Source of the DNA: Datura wrightii
Taxonomy: Eukaryota; Streptophyta; Magnoliopsida; Solanales; Solanaceae
NCBI GenBank assembly: GCA_035772735.1
Contig: JASDFA010000001.1
Span: 93,769,501-93,833,500 of the forward strand
Reading direction: 5' to 3'
DNA length: 64,000 bases
In this document: piece after piece, positions 1 to 11,982 of the stretch
How positions within the stretch are numbered: position 1 is the first letter of the stretch
How the letters are laid out: each line of letters opens with the position of its first letter
The notes under the pieces: model-generated
Told to the model about the DNA's origin: nothing
Database searches by the model: none
What the model saw: only the letters and a program-made list of their open reading frames with translations
Made by a program: the position numbers and the translations under genes

Positions 1-945
1 TATTTTCAGACACAGTTTTAAAAATTTCAGGTAGAGCAAAATATTTCTACCCTACCAAAAAATATTAAATTGTGTAAGTATTTTATTGCAAAAAGAATTT
101 CATATATTATTAGCTGGTCCTTTGATATTCATGAATTTGAAAGGATTAAATATCCGAGTAAGACCATCATAATCAAAGGCTGGGCACCAACACCCCAGGA
201 AGATAAGGAAACTTCAAGTTCTTCATTATGACAGGATTCCCAACTGTCCAAGGAAGAATTAAAAAGAAGGCTCCAGCAGGCCTTGTCAAATATGGAAAAA
301 GATACCCAACAAAAACAGATAATGGAATTATTAGATACTGCATCCTCTCATACAAGTGAACCAAGCAATGGAGACATGCTAGATCCGCAAGGGATAGCTC
401 AAGCTTATCTTCTCAACTAAAGGAGGCGGCCAGACTATCCTTTCAGAAAAATGAAAAGCTACTACAATAAAAAGCAGTGGACCCCTCAGGAATCCACCCA
501 AAAAACAATGCAGCAAAAAGACAAGCTACAAACTCCCATGCAGATGAAGACGAATCTTCATCAAATTCCAAGGTCACATCAGGACAAATATCAAATTTCA
601 AGAAAATCAAGTTTCAAGAAGATGAAGACATCTTTTAAATAGATCCGTGTAAAATTAAATCTGCTACGTGTGGACACATGTAAATAGATAGCAGGTAGTA
701 ATTAGTTGACTCATCATATTGAGGTCTATTTAAGACCTTCACCTTGTATTAGCAGGGGCATTCGAAAAACACTACACTCACTTCGAAATTTCCCAAACCT
801 CTCTATGTTCTCTATTTTTCCTTCTTATCAATAAACAACTCTTTGTAAGTATCTTTTTCTTCTATTTTATTACTACTTGTAGTATTTTCTTTTATTTTGC
901 TCCCGCCTTTGTAATTAATTTCCAAGTCATTTTCTATGATCCGTT
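1..945 (+). pseudogene. Pararetrovirus-like (Caulimoviridae) ORF 3' end plus intergenic region, decayed
   Basis: An interrupted reading frame runs from about 110 to 640, with stops near 225 and 418 and a frame change. Its product is rich in Gln, Lys, Ser and acidic residues and has no enzymatic motif. After it come a TATA-like box, a short leader and an AATAAA, which is the order found at the end of the last ORF and the intergenic promoter of plant pararetroviruses. This layout plus the low-complexity charged C-terminus is the only basis for the call. No reverse transcriptase, coat or movement domain is in the window, so it is at most a fragment and cannot encode a virus. The right boundary is uncertain. 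It could equally be a piece of an unrelated retroelement. Confidence 0.3.
727..835 (+). promoter_or_regulatory. TATA-like box, leader start and poly(A) signal of the pararetrovirus-like fragment
   Basis: TATTTAAG lies at 727-734. It is followed by a purine-poor leader and by AATAAA at 830-835, then GTAAGT at 845-850, which could serve as a splice donor. A poly(A) signal about 100 bases downstream of the TATA box is how pararetroviruses make terminally redundant transcripts. Activity is not implied. Confidence 0.35.
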
Positions 946-1289
946 AAATGGTAAAATATGGTCATAGTAGAAGATACGAGACTTATTACCTTACCACCGA
1001 TGTGATTATGTCAGGTTGGCAGATGTCCCATTAATTATAAGACCTCTGAGATGGATTGACATGGCTAGGTCATTATTCTGACTAGGGATTGTATAGATTA
1101 TTAGTAAAGCTGTACTATTTGTGTATGTGCTAATTTGATTATGTTCACATGATGTATCACATTTTGTTTAGATATCAGCTTGTAGAGTCTCTGGTTCTTT
1201 CTACCCCTACTCTGATTTTTAGTATCTTGGATATTTCATGTTTACAGTTTTGGCATTATATACCAGTATATCTCATTTGTATTAACGTC

Positions 1290-1761
1290 CCTTTGCTTGG
1301 GAGGAACCCTGCAATAGTGATGCAGGTGCAGGTAAAGGCTCAGATCGATGGTCGCAGTAGAAGCCTAGATTCAATAGAGAGTTGGTATGCTCCTTTCTTT
1401 CAGGAGCCATGTTTTAGTTTTTTTATATTGATTTTTTGATATATAGTATAGGTAGGGGGGCCCTATCATACACTTTTTAGTTCATTTACTCATTAGAGGA
1501 TTTTGTTGATAAGTTTGTAAAGTTTAGCTCAGTTCAATATTTTGAGGCATTCCATTCCTTAGTTAAGATGTTTGTTGCCTTGTCTGCATTCCAGTTGTTA
1601 TTTGTTGTTTTTGAGGCATTATGGGTCAAATATCTATCTGAGTTTATTGTGACAGGTATTGACGGCCTAAGTGTTACAATTACATAAGCTATATAGTTGG
1701 CTTCTCGATCAGTTTACAATCGAGTGCCAGTTGTGCCCTACCCCAGTTTTGGGGCATCACA
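1290..1761 (+). repeat. Diverged Tekay-like LTR 3' portion (solo or truncated)
   Basis: The order of short blocks matches the R-U5 part of the Tekay-like LTRs seen elsewhere here: a GGGAGGAACCCTGCA block, a GGTAGG-GGGGCCCTA block near 1449, an AGAGG block, then a terminal CCCCAGTTTTGGGGCATCACA block ending in CA at 1761. No TGGTATCAGAGC primer site follows, so this is a solo LTR, a 3' LTR or a truncated copy. A 96-codon open frame inside it (1149-1439) has no recognisable domain and is not called as a gene. The left edge is not defined. Confidence 0.35.
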
Positions 1762-2234
1762 TTTATTCTTCCTATAACTAAGATATGTATTCCTTTTGAA
1801 AGCAAAAACCTTATTAGTGTGGTCCTTTACACAGAAATGAGTTGGGAAACAAAAATGAATCAATATATCCGCATCCCTTTAACAAAAACCGACATATTTG
1901 TATTAAGGCCTAAATAAACTAAATTCTCAAAATTAAAGGGAGAACAAGGATCTAATTTAAGCTTGAACACCAACTGACAGTATTTGAAATAGAGAAAAAC
2001 CATCAAGTTCAAACAAATGAAAACTCAAATTTAATCATATAAATAGAACAACTCCTTATTGAAACTATAAAGTAATCAATCAAAATAAACCCCAAATTTG
2101 TGCCTAATACTTTAGAAAGAAATAAAATTGATAAGAACTGAACCCAATCAAAGGCGTTTGACTATGATGCCAAGAATCGAGAGGAAGATAGTAGGGGACT
2201 TCATTTTAAAAAAAAATAGAAAAATGACTCATGT
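1762..2234. other. AT-rich stretch with no recognised feature
   Basis: I see no coding, RNA or repeat feature in these 470 bases. The last five bases (2230-2234, CATGT) would be the target-site duplication of element C if its other end, outside the window, has the same five bases. Confidence 0.5.
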
Positions 2235-4515
2235 TGTCACGACCCCAGCTGAGACCCCGAGCCGAGACATGGAACCTAAAACCACGAATGGCTCCTAGTC
2301 GACCCATCAAATGAACATAGTGGCTAAAGAGAATACATTAAAGGAACTAATAAACTAAACATGAATAAGAAGAAGTCTTAATACAAATCAACCATAAAGA
2401 GTCAACGCTGATGAAGCTGAAATTCCACATTTCATCTGAAAAACCTCTAACATAACTGAAGAGCTGATGACAACATCTCCAACTAACTCACTAAAAGTAT
2501 GAATATTGAAAACACACAACTCAACAATATAAAGGTACTTGAAGGATTACAACGCACCAACAACAGAACTAGACTAAGCCTTGGAGACTAGCTAATGGCA
2601 GAACTAAGTCTGAGCGTTGGAACTTGTATCACAAAATGATACAGCATAGAGTATGCAGTCAACACATGGAATGTACTGAGTATGCAAGGTAAATAAAACT
2701 GACTGAGTAAGTATAACTGAATTCATGCACATAACATAAATCATAAGATCATGAGAGTAAGGATTGCATGCTAAAAGTTGTATCTGAGATATACATAATC
2801 ATAAGTTGGTTATCATAACTGAACATAGTAACCCAAGATTTAGAAATAGAAATTATGACTTTTTATAGATGAAATCATAAGTAAAAGATCATAAACTAAT
2901 CATTGGGTCAAAGTTGTTGAAAACATAACATTGTAAGCCATAAACATGCATAACTGAAATCACGAGGAACAATGGAAGACTTGTCACAACTGACACCATC
3001 ACAGTAGAGCTTAAGTGATACCCCAAATATTACACTCAAGTGGGCAGAGCTGTCCGAAACATTGCTAGGGCTAAGGACGCTACCATGATATTGATATCAA
3101 GTTGAAGGCCCCTAGTGGAAGGGGAAACTCCTGAGGCAGGCCTCAAGTAAATATATATAAACCTATGTTTGTACGTAATTTTGAGACCCAGTGTTTTCAT
3201 GAACCCCTAGCCTGCTCGATGTTAGACACTACTCAAAAAAAACATGCAAGATTCTCTCCATCGTTTTTCAATGAAACTTAAACCATCATTTTTCAACAAA
3301 GCTGAGAATGTAATTACATGCATAATCTGAAATCTGAATATGGGGAGTCCTGGTTCCAAACATCCCATTAGTTGAAAATAGGGAGTATCACTCCAAACTA
3401 TATGGTAAGTTGATATTATAAAATTGAACTAAATCATGAAAACATGCTTAAATTGTGTAGTTGCCTAAATCTTAAGATCATGCATATTTGAAATAAACAT
3501 CATAAATAAATCATGAATTCATACATGGGTAATTTGTAAATGTTCAATCATGCTAGATATCTCATTATACTCACAATCATAAATCATAAACTTGACTTTT
3601 TATGAACTTGCATAATTGGACATAATTTTCTAAAATTTGAAATCATGAATTTTTTAATCAAAATATGCTAAAAATATGCCCATGAATCTTCAAATACACT
3701 TAAAAAGATAAAAGGGATTGACCCATGAACAATTGACAGAGAATTCTATAAGATTGGATTAAAACCTCTTTTAGATCATAACTTGGATTAACACTTGAAT
3801 TCATGAACTTGAGGAGAAATTTAGGTATGAGAGTGAAAGGAAATTCTCATTCATAGCCCTACATACCTAGGTAAACTGAATCTACACTTGTCCTTGAAAG
3901 ACCAAGAGATTTGGAGAAGAACTTGAAGAATTCTAGGCTTGATCCTCAATAGAAAACCTTTAAACTTGCATGCATGGGAGTTGAATGAATTAGAATAGGT
4001 TAAACTCCTTAAAACCCTCTTTTTAGAGCTTAAAATGACAAAGTTTATGGTTTAGGAGCTTATGATTTACGGATACCCTTAATAAATTTGCAGGAAAAAC
4101 TGAACTGTCAACTGTCACGACTCATACCACGAGTAGTAAAATCCTCCTATGACTCGTGGTATACTCCCATACCGACCAATTCCAAAATCCAATCCTCTTA
4201 ATATTTCCACGAATCCTACTTTGATCTGTAACACCATCCTATGAATAATATCATCACCCGTACACTCAATCACCTGCTAACCCCGAGAACTTACTACGAC
4301 TCCCAACCAAGGGTCATACCTATATACTATAACTCATAGTGGGGACTCATGGTATAGGAAACCAAAATCTCTTTTCTAAACCACGGATCTTCCTATTAAT
4401 CGTACTACCAACCTATGAATCGTGGATTGAGTAGTATTGAAACAAATTTTCCAACTTTTCCTGCTGATCACAATTCTAATCCCATGGTCAATCTTAGAAA
4501 CTTTTGGGATATCAC
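2235..4515 (-). repeat. Element C, 3' LTR (Tekay-like)
   Basis: On the minus strand the LTR starts TGTGATATCCCAAAAG at 4515 and ends GGGGTCGTGACA at 2235, about 2.28 kb, with TG...CA termini. Its start resembles the LTR start of element H at 63150 (TGTAATACCCCAAAAG), so the two are one family. The matching internal region, polypurine tract first, resumes at 27750 beyond element B. The U3 part (about 4117-4430) is packed with variants of CACGACTCGTGG, and a TATA-like GGGTTTTAAGG (minus strand) lies near 4010. The large size and C-rich ends fit Tekay-type LTRs. Confidence 0.8.
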
Positions 4516-4525
4516 AATATCTCCC
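4516..4525 (-). other. Element C polypurine-tract end; left target duplication of element B
   Basis: ATAT then CTCCC (4521-4525). CTCCC is repeated at 27750-27754 on the far side of element B. Joining the flanks gives, on the minus strand, a purine tract AAGGGGGAGATAT running straight into C's LTR. Element B therefore inserted inside the polypurine tract of C, nine bases from its LTR. Confidence 0.85.
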
Positions 4526-4996
4526 TGTCACACCCCGCTTTGGGGGGTATGACTGGCACCTGGTGCCCTACTAGGACCCGAACTGCTAGACTACTGAGCC
4601 TAAGCACATCTGGTGCCTGGCTGGCTCTAACTTAGATTCAGGGAAACAACGAGCTATATAACGGCTGTCAATACAGCCTCCGGCCGACTAGGCCTATAGC
4701 CACCTGTACCTGCAATAACAGCTAACCAGAAACACACTTGTAACAAGGAACCTATGTGGGCCGACAAGGCCACTATGTTGTCTAGTTATCTGTAACTCAA
4801 CAATGGAATACTAGAAAGCTACGTGACCGGCGAGGTCACCACTACTGTCAACAGAGGCCTCACGCGGCCAACATAACCAGAAATGCTAAACAGCTACAAC
4901 AAACTGCACGGCCTCACACGACCGGCTCAGCTGACCACAGGGAAATATATATAGACTGCAAGCCTCTAAGAACACTGATAAGATGGTGGGGACAGG

Positions 4997-6416
4997 TGAT
5001 CTTAGGGAGATTTATATGCCCAAGTGATACCCAAAAGTATCATTTTCGCCTTGTTTATATAGCAATGTGTATACGTTTTCATGTAATTGGTAATAAAATG
5101 TGAATTTATACAAACCAACATGATTAGCATTGTTTTGTAGGTAAAATGTGATTTTGGGAAGCTAAAATGCATGTTGGATGATATCGGAGTTGGACTTGGA
5201 TGCGAGCAAGGAAAAAGACATAGGACTGCACGAATTAAAGGGGCTCCGCGATGGAGCCGTGTCACGCTACCATCGCGGAGGCATTCTGCCTGGAGGGTGA
5301 AAATTCACCAATTTCCAGTGGAGGTTCGCGTCTGCTCCGTGGCACGGTGGCTAGCCTCCGCGTTGCACGCCGTGCCACGTTGGTGTTTCATTTCCTGGAC
5401 CCCGAGTTCTAGTGAGGGTCCGCGTTCACGGCGTGTCACGGAGGTAGTGCTCCACGATGCACTCCGTGACACGTTGCTCATTATTCCGGGAAAAATTCCC
5501 ACTAGTATAAATAGAACACTTAAGTGTATTTTTCATAATTCAGACTTGGTGGAGCAAGGACGTGGGTTACAGGCAGTTGAGGGACGAAAAGTTCAGGGTT
5601 TTTTCTCTCTTTCTTTCTTCTCTAATTCAATTGTTTGTATGATTAACACTTGTTTTAGGATGATTAATCCATAAATGAGTGGCTAATTCCCTTCCTTGCT
5701 GAGGTTATGAACACTTGTCATGAATTTTGATTATTGATTATATGGTTTTCATCTTTTTCTTCCATGTTGTTCTATTAATTCTTGTTCTTACTGCATTGGT
5801 GTGTGGCCTACATTAATGTACATTTAAAAAGTCCGATTTCACTCGAGAGAGCACGAAATTGGAAAGTTGTGAATTAATAGGATATTGTTCTTTACTTGAT
5901 TTGGGCAAATTGAGTTTTGATGTGCTTTCCTGATAGAAATATACTTGAAAGTCGTATTAGTCAATTTAGGAACCGGAATTGTATGGCTAGAACATGAATT
6001 GCATTTGATCACAGAAATGTAGACGGATGGTTCATGATTCTTAAGTGAGATTAAATACGAGAGTTTTAATCTCTTGGCAATTGTTCTTGGCTAGCAACTG
6101 GAAGAAAAGATTAACCAATTTATGATGATAATCAGTTTCATTACATGTTCTTTAACCTCGGCATGCTCTTATTCATAGTCCAAATTCAAAGTAGATAATT
6201 GTTTGTAGTTTAGTATAAAATTTATAAAACAAATTATTCAATTTTTGGTTATTTAGTTGTCAGCATATTTAGAAGTAAAAATATAGTATACTTGAGCAAA
6301 TTGCACTTAACCCAAGTCTCTGAGGGATCAATACTTGGCTTACTAAAGACACTTACTACTTGTTCGACCACGTGCACTTGCGTATCGGTTTTATGACCCC
6401 AACAACGCACCGAACA
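4997..6416 (+). repeat. Element A 5' LTR
   Basis: 1420 bp, beginning TGATCTTAGGG and ending CGCACCGAACA. It matches the 3' LTR at 16401-17819 end to end. The U3 holds the CGTGTCACGGAGG palindrome cluster and a TATAAATAG box. ORF-like stretches here (5002-5674, both strands) recur in the 3' LTR only because the LTR is duplicated, and they are not called as genes. Confidence 0.93.
5250..5524 (+). promoter_or_regulatory. Element A 5' LTR U3: palindrome cluster and TATA box
   Basis: Repeated arms related to CGTGTCACGGAGG and its complement CTCCGTGACACG occur at about 5258-5290, 5335-5395 and 5431-5476, often as facing pairs around CGCGATGG-like centres. TATAAATAG follows at 5516-5524. This is the expected place for an LTR promoter. 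The cluster recurs in the 3' LTR (16650-16875, TATA at 16909-16917), between pol and ORF3, in element G and in the U3 of Tekay-like element B. Confidence 0.7.
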
Positions 6417-6422
6417 AGTTTT

Positions 6423-6440
6423 TGGCGCCGTTGACGGGGA
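6423..6440 (+). other. Element A primer-binding site
   Basis: TGGCGCCGTTGACGGGGA begins six bases after the LTR end. It differs by one base from the Athila-type site TGGCGCCGTTGCCGGGGA, which is usually attributed to tRNA-Asp. Element G has the unmutated form at 51817-51834. Confidence 0.88.
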
Positions 6441-6552
6441 CTTGGCAATTGGTGAATTTGTTTTAAGTGTTAATTTTATTGTATTTTTATTTTTCTTAAG
6501 TGTTGACGACTTGGTCTTAGCCTGTATTTTGCAGACTTAATTGTTGTGAACA

Positions 6553-8760
6553 CTGGCAAGAGACAAAGAGCTGGTGGAATCTTATATAGAGCCTGAACGT
6601 ATATTTTACAGTAAACGGAGAGAAGCTTTACAAAGGAAGCTGCAGTTGCTCAGATAGACCATTATGGAGTAACAAAATCCACCGGTTGTGAGGGCAGTGT
6701 TAGTGCCTGAAGAAGCAGCAGCAAGCCCGGTTCGCGAGGTGGCAATCCCACATGCCAATAATGTTACATCCAGTATCCGCAAACCAGAGCCTGGAGGGAG
6801 ATTTGAACTCAAGCAAAATATGGTGCAATTGTTGCACACAAGCGGGCAATTTACCGGTCTCCCTCATGAAGACCCACAACAGAATCTCCAAAACGTTTTG
6901 GAGATAAGTGACACTTATATACCCGCTGGAGTGTCACCTGACTATGTTCGGCTTACATTATTTCCGTTCTCATTACTCGGAGAATCCAAGAGGTGGTTGA
7001 AAGCTGAGCCACCAAATTCTATTTCAACATGGGATGATCTTGCACGGAAGTTCTTGATAAGGTTTTTTCCCTCTGGTAAAACAGCAAGGCTTAGAAGTCA
7101 AATTCTGAGTTTCAAACAGAGGGAGGGAGAAAATTTATATCAAGCCTGGGAGAGATTTATATCCATGTTGCGGGACTGTCCTCATCATCATCAGTCCAAT
7201 GAGGTGTTGGTGCACACATTTATTGAGGGTTTGGAACCCCACACCAAAATATTGCTAGATTCAGCAGCTAGAGGGCAAGCGCTGGAAAAGACTTATGAGG
7301 AGCTGTATACCTTGCTAAACCGGATTTCACAGGGCAATCCAGAATGGAATGCTGATTCATCACGAGGTGGGGCAAGGAAAGCAGCAGGAGTGCTTGAAGT
7401 GGATGGGTTTACGGCTATCGCTGCACAGATAGCTGCCTTGCCAAATCAATTGAAAAACCACCTCAGCAACATGACTTTGAACCAGCCGTCAGCTCCAGTT
7501 AATGCAGTCCAGCAATTATGGTGTGAAGTGTGTGGAAGCAGTGAGCACTCAGTTGAGTGCTATGGAGCAAATCCTGACTCAGTAAATTTTGTGGGTAATG
7601 CACAAATAAATCACCAGCAGTATGGTAGTAGCTACAATTCAAATTGGAGGAATAATCCAAATTTCTCATGGGGTAGCAACAACCATCAAGGCCAAAGTTC
7701 GGGTCAGGGTATGCAAAGGAATCAAGGAGGGAAACAGAACTACCAATCTCAATTCAGAAATAACAATGCACCTCCTCCACCACCATCACCCAACATTGAG
7801 GAGATGTTAAAGACCATGAAAGCTAACCAAGCTCAATTGCAGGTTGACTATGTGAAATTGGCAGCCGAAGTGAAAAACAATCAGTTAGCTACCAAGGCTC
7901 TTGAGTATCAATTTGGGCAATTTGCTAGTGCCCAAAATACAAGGCCTAGAGGAGGACTGCCAAGTGACACGGATCCGAATCCGAAGCAGGTAAATGCAGT
8001 GACCACAAGGAGTGGTTTGCAGCTGAAGGAGGTGGAACCAGAAAGACCACCTCAACACTCGGGAGCAGCAGAAGTTGAGGGGGAGCAAAGTTCGGAAAGG
8101 GTGAAGACCAAAGAAGCTGAATCAGAAAGACCTCCACCCCCGTTCCCTCAACGACTCAAGAAACACAAAGAGGAGGCGTGTTTCAAGAAATTCATGGAGG
8201 TGCTTAAACAGGTACATGTTAACTTACCTCTTGTTGATGTCTTGCAGGGAGTGCCTAAATATGCCAAGTACATAAAGGACATCGTGGCCAACAAAAGTCA
8301 TTTGACTGAGTATGCTACGGTGGCATTAACGGAGGAGTGCACTTCCCGAATCCAAAATAGACTGCCCACAAAGCTAAAAGACCCTGGAAGTTTTACTATC
8401 CAGCTTACTATTGGGCAGAGCATCCGAGCTCGTGGATTGTGTGACTTGGGGGCAAGTATAAATCTGATGTCGTCTTCAGTATTCAGAAAGTTGGGTCTAG
8501 GGAGTCCGAGACCTACAACCGTAATCTTGCAGTTGGCGGATTGATCCTTAGCTAGGCCGGAGGCATTGTTGAGGATGTTCTAGTGCAAGTTGGCTCCCTA
8601 ATTTTCCTGGTAGATTTTATTGTTCTGGATTTAGAACTAGACGCGGAAGTCCCATTTATTTTGGGATGACCCTTCTTGGCAACCGGGAAAGCATTAATCG
8701 ACGTAGCTGCGGGGCAACTCACAATGCGAGCACATGACAAAATAGAGGTATTTGATGTGT
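6553..8760 (+). pseudogene. gag-pro: Element A gag and aspartic protease, broken
   Basis: This is the structural gag and protease part of the Athila polyprotein. The conserved frame opens with CTG GCA AGA at 6553; the first ATG in frame is 6664 and is followed at once by a stop. Nonsense codons lie at 6655, 6670 and 8542, a single base is missing near 8560, and another stop is at 8667. In the open part (6688-8541) I see the capsid-like region (motifs around FLIRFFPSGKTA and GENLYQAWERF), a zinc-knuckle-like CEVCGSSEHSVEC at about 7522-7560, a Gln/Asn/Gly-rich stretch, a proline run, and the protease motif LCDLGASINLM near 8440-8470. Element G supplies the nearly open version for comparison. 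Confidence 0.9.
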
Positions 8761-11700
8761 TAAAAGCCATGAAGCTGCCAGCTATAAATGAGGAGCTTTC
8801 AACAATCAATGTAGTTGAACATGAAGAAATTCGGCAGATTGTTGAATCTCAAGACCCATTGGAAAGAGCGTTGACGCACTCCGATCATTTTGGAGATAGA
8901 GAGGCGTGTGGAATGGTCCAAATGTTGAATGGAGCACCGAATCATCCTAGGAGACAGGAATTTCAATCATTGATGAGATCTCTGGAACATTTGCCGAAAC
9001 CATCCGTTGAGGAGGCACCGAAGCTGGAGCTGAAAGAATTGCCTCCCCATTTAAAATATATCTTTTTGGGGGAAGGGGAGACGTTACCAGTTATCATCTC
9101 TGCATACTTGACGGAGGCACAAGAAAAGACAGCATTGGGTGCCCTCAGAAAGAGGAAGAAAGCAATGGGTTGGCAGATGTTAGACATTCAGGGTATCAAT
9201 CCAGCTTTCTGTACACACAGGATATTCATGGAGACAGGAGCCAAACCAACCGTTCAGCCACAACAGAGACTTAATCCAACAATGAAGGATGTGGTGAGGA
9301 AAGAAATAATCAAGTGGCTTGATACAGGTGTGGTCTACCCAATTTCAGACAGTGAATGGGTCAGCCCCGTTCAATGTGTTCCAAAGAAAAGGGGGATGAC
9401 TGTAGTCACCAACGAGAAAAATGAGTTGATCCCTACTCGAACTGTCACAGGCTGGCGGATTTGCATGGACTACAGAAAGCTAAACGAAGCCACGAGGAAA
9501 GATCATTACCCCATCCCTTTTATTGATCAAATACTGGACAGGTTGGCGGGATAAGAATATTATTGCTTCCTTGATGGTTACTCTGGTTATAACCAAATAG
9601 CCATAGCTCTGGAGGATCAAGAGAAGACTACTTTTACCTATCCTTATGGGACATATGCTTTCAGGCGAATGCCTTTTGGGTTATGCAATGCACCCGCCAC
9701 ATTCCAGAGATGCATGATGGCTATTTTCCACGACATGGTGGAGGATTTTGTTGAGGTATTTATGGATGATTTTTCTGTTTTTGGTAATTCATTTGCTACT
9801 TGTTTGCAGAATCTTGACAGGGTGCTGGCTCGCTGTGAGGAATCCAACCTTGTATTAAACTGGGAGAAATGCCACTTCTTAGTGAAGGAGGGTATTGTCC
9901 TTGGCCACAAAGTATCTAGAAAGGGGTTGGAAGTCGATCGTGCTAAGATCGAGGTTATTGAAAAGTTGCCACCACCAGTGTCAGTGAAAGGTGTACGCAG
10001 TTTTCTTGGGCATGCAGGATTCTACAAATGATTCATCAAAAACTTTTCCAAAATTTCTAGACCACTATGCAGATTGCTGGAAAAAGAGGTGAAGTTTGAG
10101 TTGAATGATGAGTGTGTTAAGGCATTTGAAGAGCTGAAGCATAAATTGATAGAAGCACCTATCCTCACTTCTCCGGACTGGGAGCAACCATTTGAGCTGA
10201 TGTGTGATGCCAGTGATGTGGCTGTGGGAGCTGTATTGGGGCAAAGAAAAAATAGAATCTTTCATTCTATCCATTATGCAAGCAAAACGCTGAATACAGC
10301 CCAAAGCAACTACACAGTCACAGAGAAGGAAATGCTAGCCTTGGTGTTTGCATTTGACAAATTCAGGTCCTATTTGGTTGGTTCGAAAGTGGTGGTGTAC
10401 ACAGACCATGCAGCGATTCGGTACCTATTCAACAAGAAGGATGCTAAGCCGAGGTTGATCAGATGGATCTTGTTGTTGCAGGAGTTCGATCTTGAGATCA
10501 AAGACCGAAAGGGGAGCGAGAATCAGGTAGCAGATCACCTATCACGATTGGAAAGCCGGTCGCATGTGATGGAAAGTGATAACATAAATGAAGAGTTCCC
10601 AGATGAGCAACTCTTGGCAGTGGGGGAAGCTGAAGTTCCATGGTATGCAGACATAGTCAACTTGCTAGTGAGCGGAGTCTACCCACCTGAGGCAACAGAC
10701 CAGCAAAGAAGGAAATTGAGGCATGATAGCCGGCACTATGTTTGGGATGAACCATATTTATTCAAACAGGGACCAGATCAGGTAATGAAAAGATGCATCC
10801 CAGAGAGTCAGATTGTAGAGGTGTTGAGGGGCTGCCATTCTTCATTGTATGGAGGGCATCACGGAGGTGAGAGAACAACGCACAAGGTTCTACAGTCAGG
10901 TTTCTTCTGGCCAACACTGTTCAGAGACTCTATGGCGTATGTCAGAATGTGTGATAGATGTCAGCGTACAGGATCAATTGGCAGAAGACAAGAGATGCCG
11001 CTGCAGAATATACTGGAAGTTGAGCCCTTTGACGTATGGAGCATTGACTTCATGGCTCCATTCCCACCGTCATTTGGTAATCGTTACATCTTGGTGGCTG
11101 TAGATTATGTTTCAAATTGGGTGGAAGCAATAGCTTGCCCCAGGAATGACAACAAGGTAGTAACGAAGTTTGTGAAAAAACACATCCTCACAAGGTTCGG
11201 CACACCCCGAGCCATTATCAGTGATGGAGGGGCTCATTTTGTCAATGCAAGTTTCAAGAAATTACTAGCCAAGTATGGGGTGCGCCATAAAGTGGCAATA
11301 GCATACCACCCCCAAACTAGTGGGCAAGTAGAGGTGTCAAATAGAGAAGTGAAGCAGATTCTTCAGAAAATGGTGAATACACAACGAAATGATTGGTCCA
11401 GCAAACTTGATGATGCGTTGTGGGCTTACAGAACTGCTTACAAGACACCGATTGGAACCTCACCATACCGATTGGTCTATGGCAAAGCATGTCATCTTCT
11501 GGTTGAATTAGAGCACCGAGCTTTCTGGGCTGTCAGGAAGCTAAATATGGACTTAGAGCTGGCGGGCAAAAAGAGACTCATGCAGCTCAGTGAACTTGAC
11601 GAGTTCTGCTGGCATGCCTATGAGAGTGCCAAGTACTACAAGGAAAGAACTAAAAGATGGCATGATAAGCATGTGGTGCATCGCATTTTCGAGCCGGGAC

Positions 11701-11924
11701 AGAAAGTGTTGCTCTTCAATTCGAGATTGAAGTTGTTTCCAGGGAAGCTGAGGTCTAAATGATCAGGACCATTTGAAGTGGTAAGAATGACCCCGCACGG
11801 GGCGGTAGAATTGTGGCAAGAAGATCGGAGTGCCACGTTCTTAGTATATAGCCAAAGGTGTAAGCACTACTGGGGGGAGGATAATGATCGAGAGAAATCG
11901 TCCATCACCCTAGCGGACAATTGA
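8761..11924 (+). pseudogene. pol: Element A reverse transcriptase, RNase H and integrase, broken by stops
   Basis: One reading frame runs to the TGA at 11922, interrupted by stops at 9552 (TAA), 10029 (TGA) and 11760 (TGA, at a Trp codon position). The RT has MDYRKLNEATRKDHYPIPFIDQ, then MPFGLCNAPATFQRCM and the active-site segment EVFMDDFSVF at about 9754-9783. RNase H includes the CDASDVAVGAVLGQ and YTDHAAIRYL segments near 10204-10430. Integrase has an HHCC zinc finger (GGHHGG ... CDRCQR, about 10850-10970) and the D,D,E core (WSIDFMAP, IISDGGAHF, GQVEVSNRE). No chromodomain follows, as expected for Athila. The domains would make and insert cDNA, but with three nonsense codons this copy cannot. 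Confidence 0.93.
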
Positions 11925-11940
11925 GCTTGAATGACGTCGA

Positions 11941-11982
11941 GCCGCGACGGTAAACCAGGCGCTGCACGGGAGGCAACCCGTG
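11941..11982 (+). ncRNA. Post-pol hairpin, copy in element A
   Basis: Seventeen bases after the pol stop the sequence reads CCGCGACGGTAAACCAGGCG, then a perfect hairpin CACGGG / AGGCAA / CCCGTG at 11965-11982. The same block with the AGGCAA loop follows pol in element G (49247-49264) and, twice and with changed but still paired stems, in element D (57533-57548 and 57615-57632). This looks like a cis-acting RNA structure in the element transcript. I do not know its function. Confidence 0.6.

Noticed and set aside
1149..1439. 96-codon plus-strand ORF near the left edge
   Set aside because: No domain, AT-rich, and overlapping a probable LTR fragment.
5002..5674. Overlapping ORFs on both strands (87, 167 and 65 codons)
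   Set aside because: They lie inside element A's LTR and recur in its other LTR with changed frames; the palindromic CG-rich motifs keep several frames open by chance.
6423..6440. Primer sites (also 25172, 31943, 38226, 51817) as tRNA gene fragments
   Set aside because: They are 12-18 base complements of tRNA 3' ends at the exact primer position after LTRs; no tRNA body is present.
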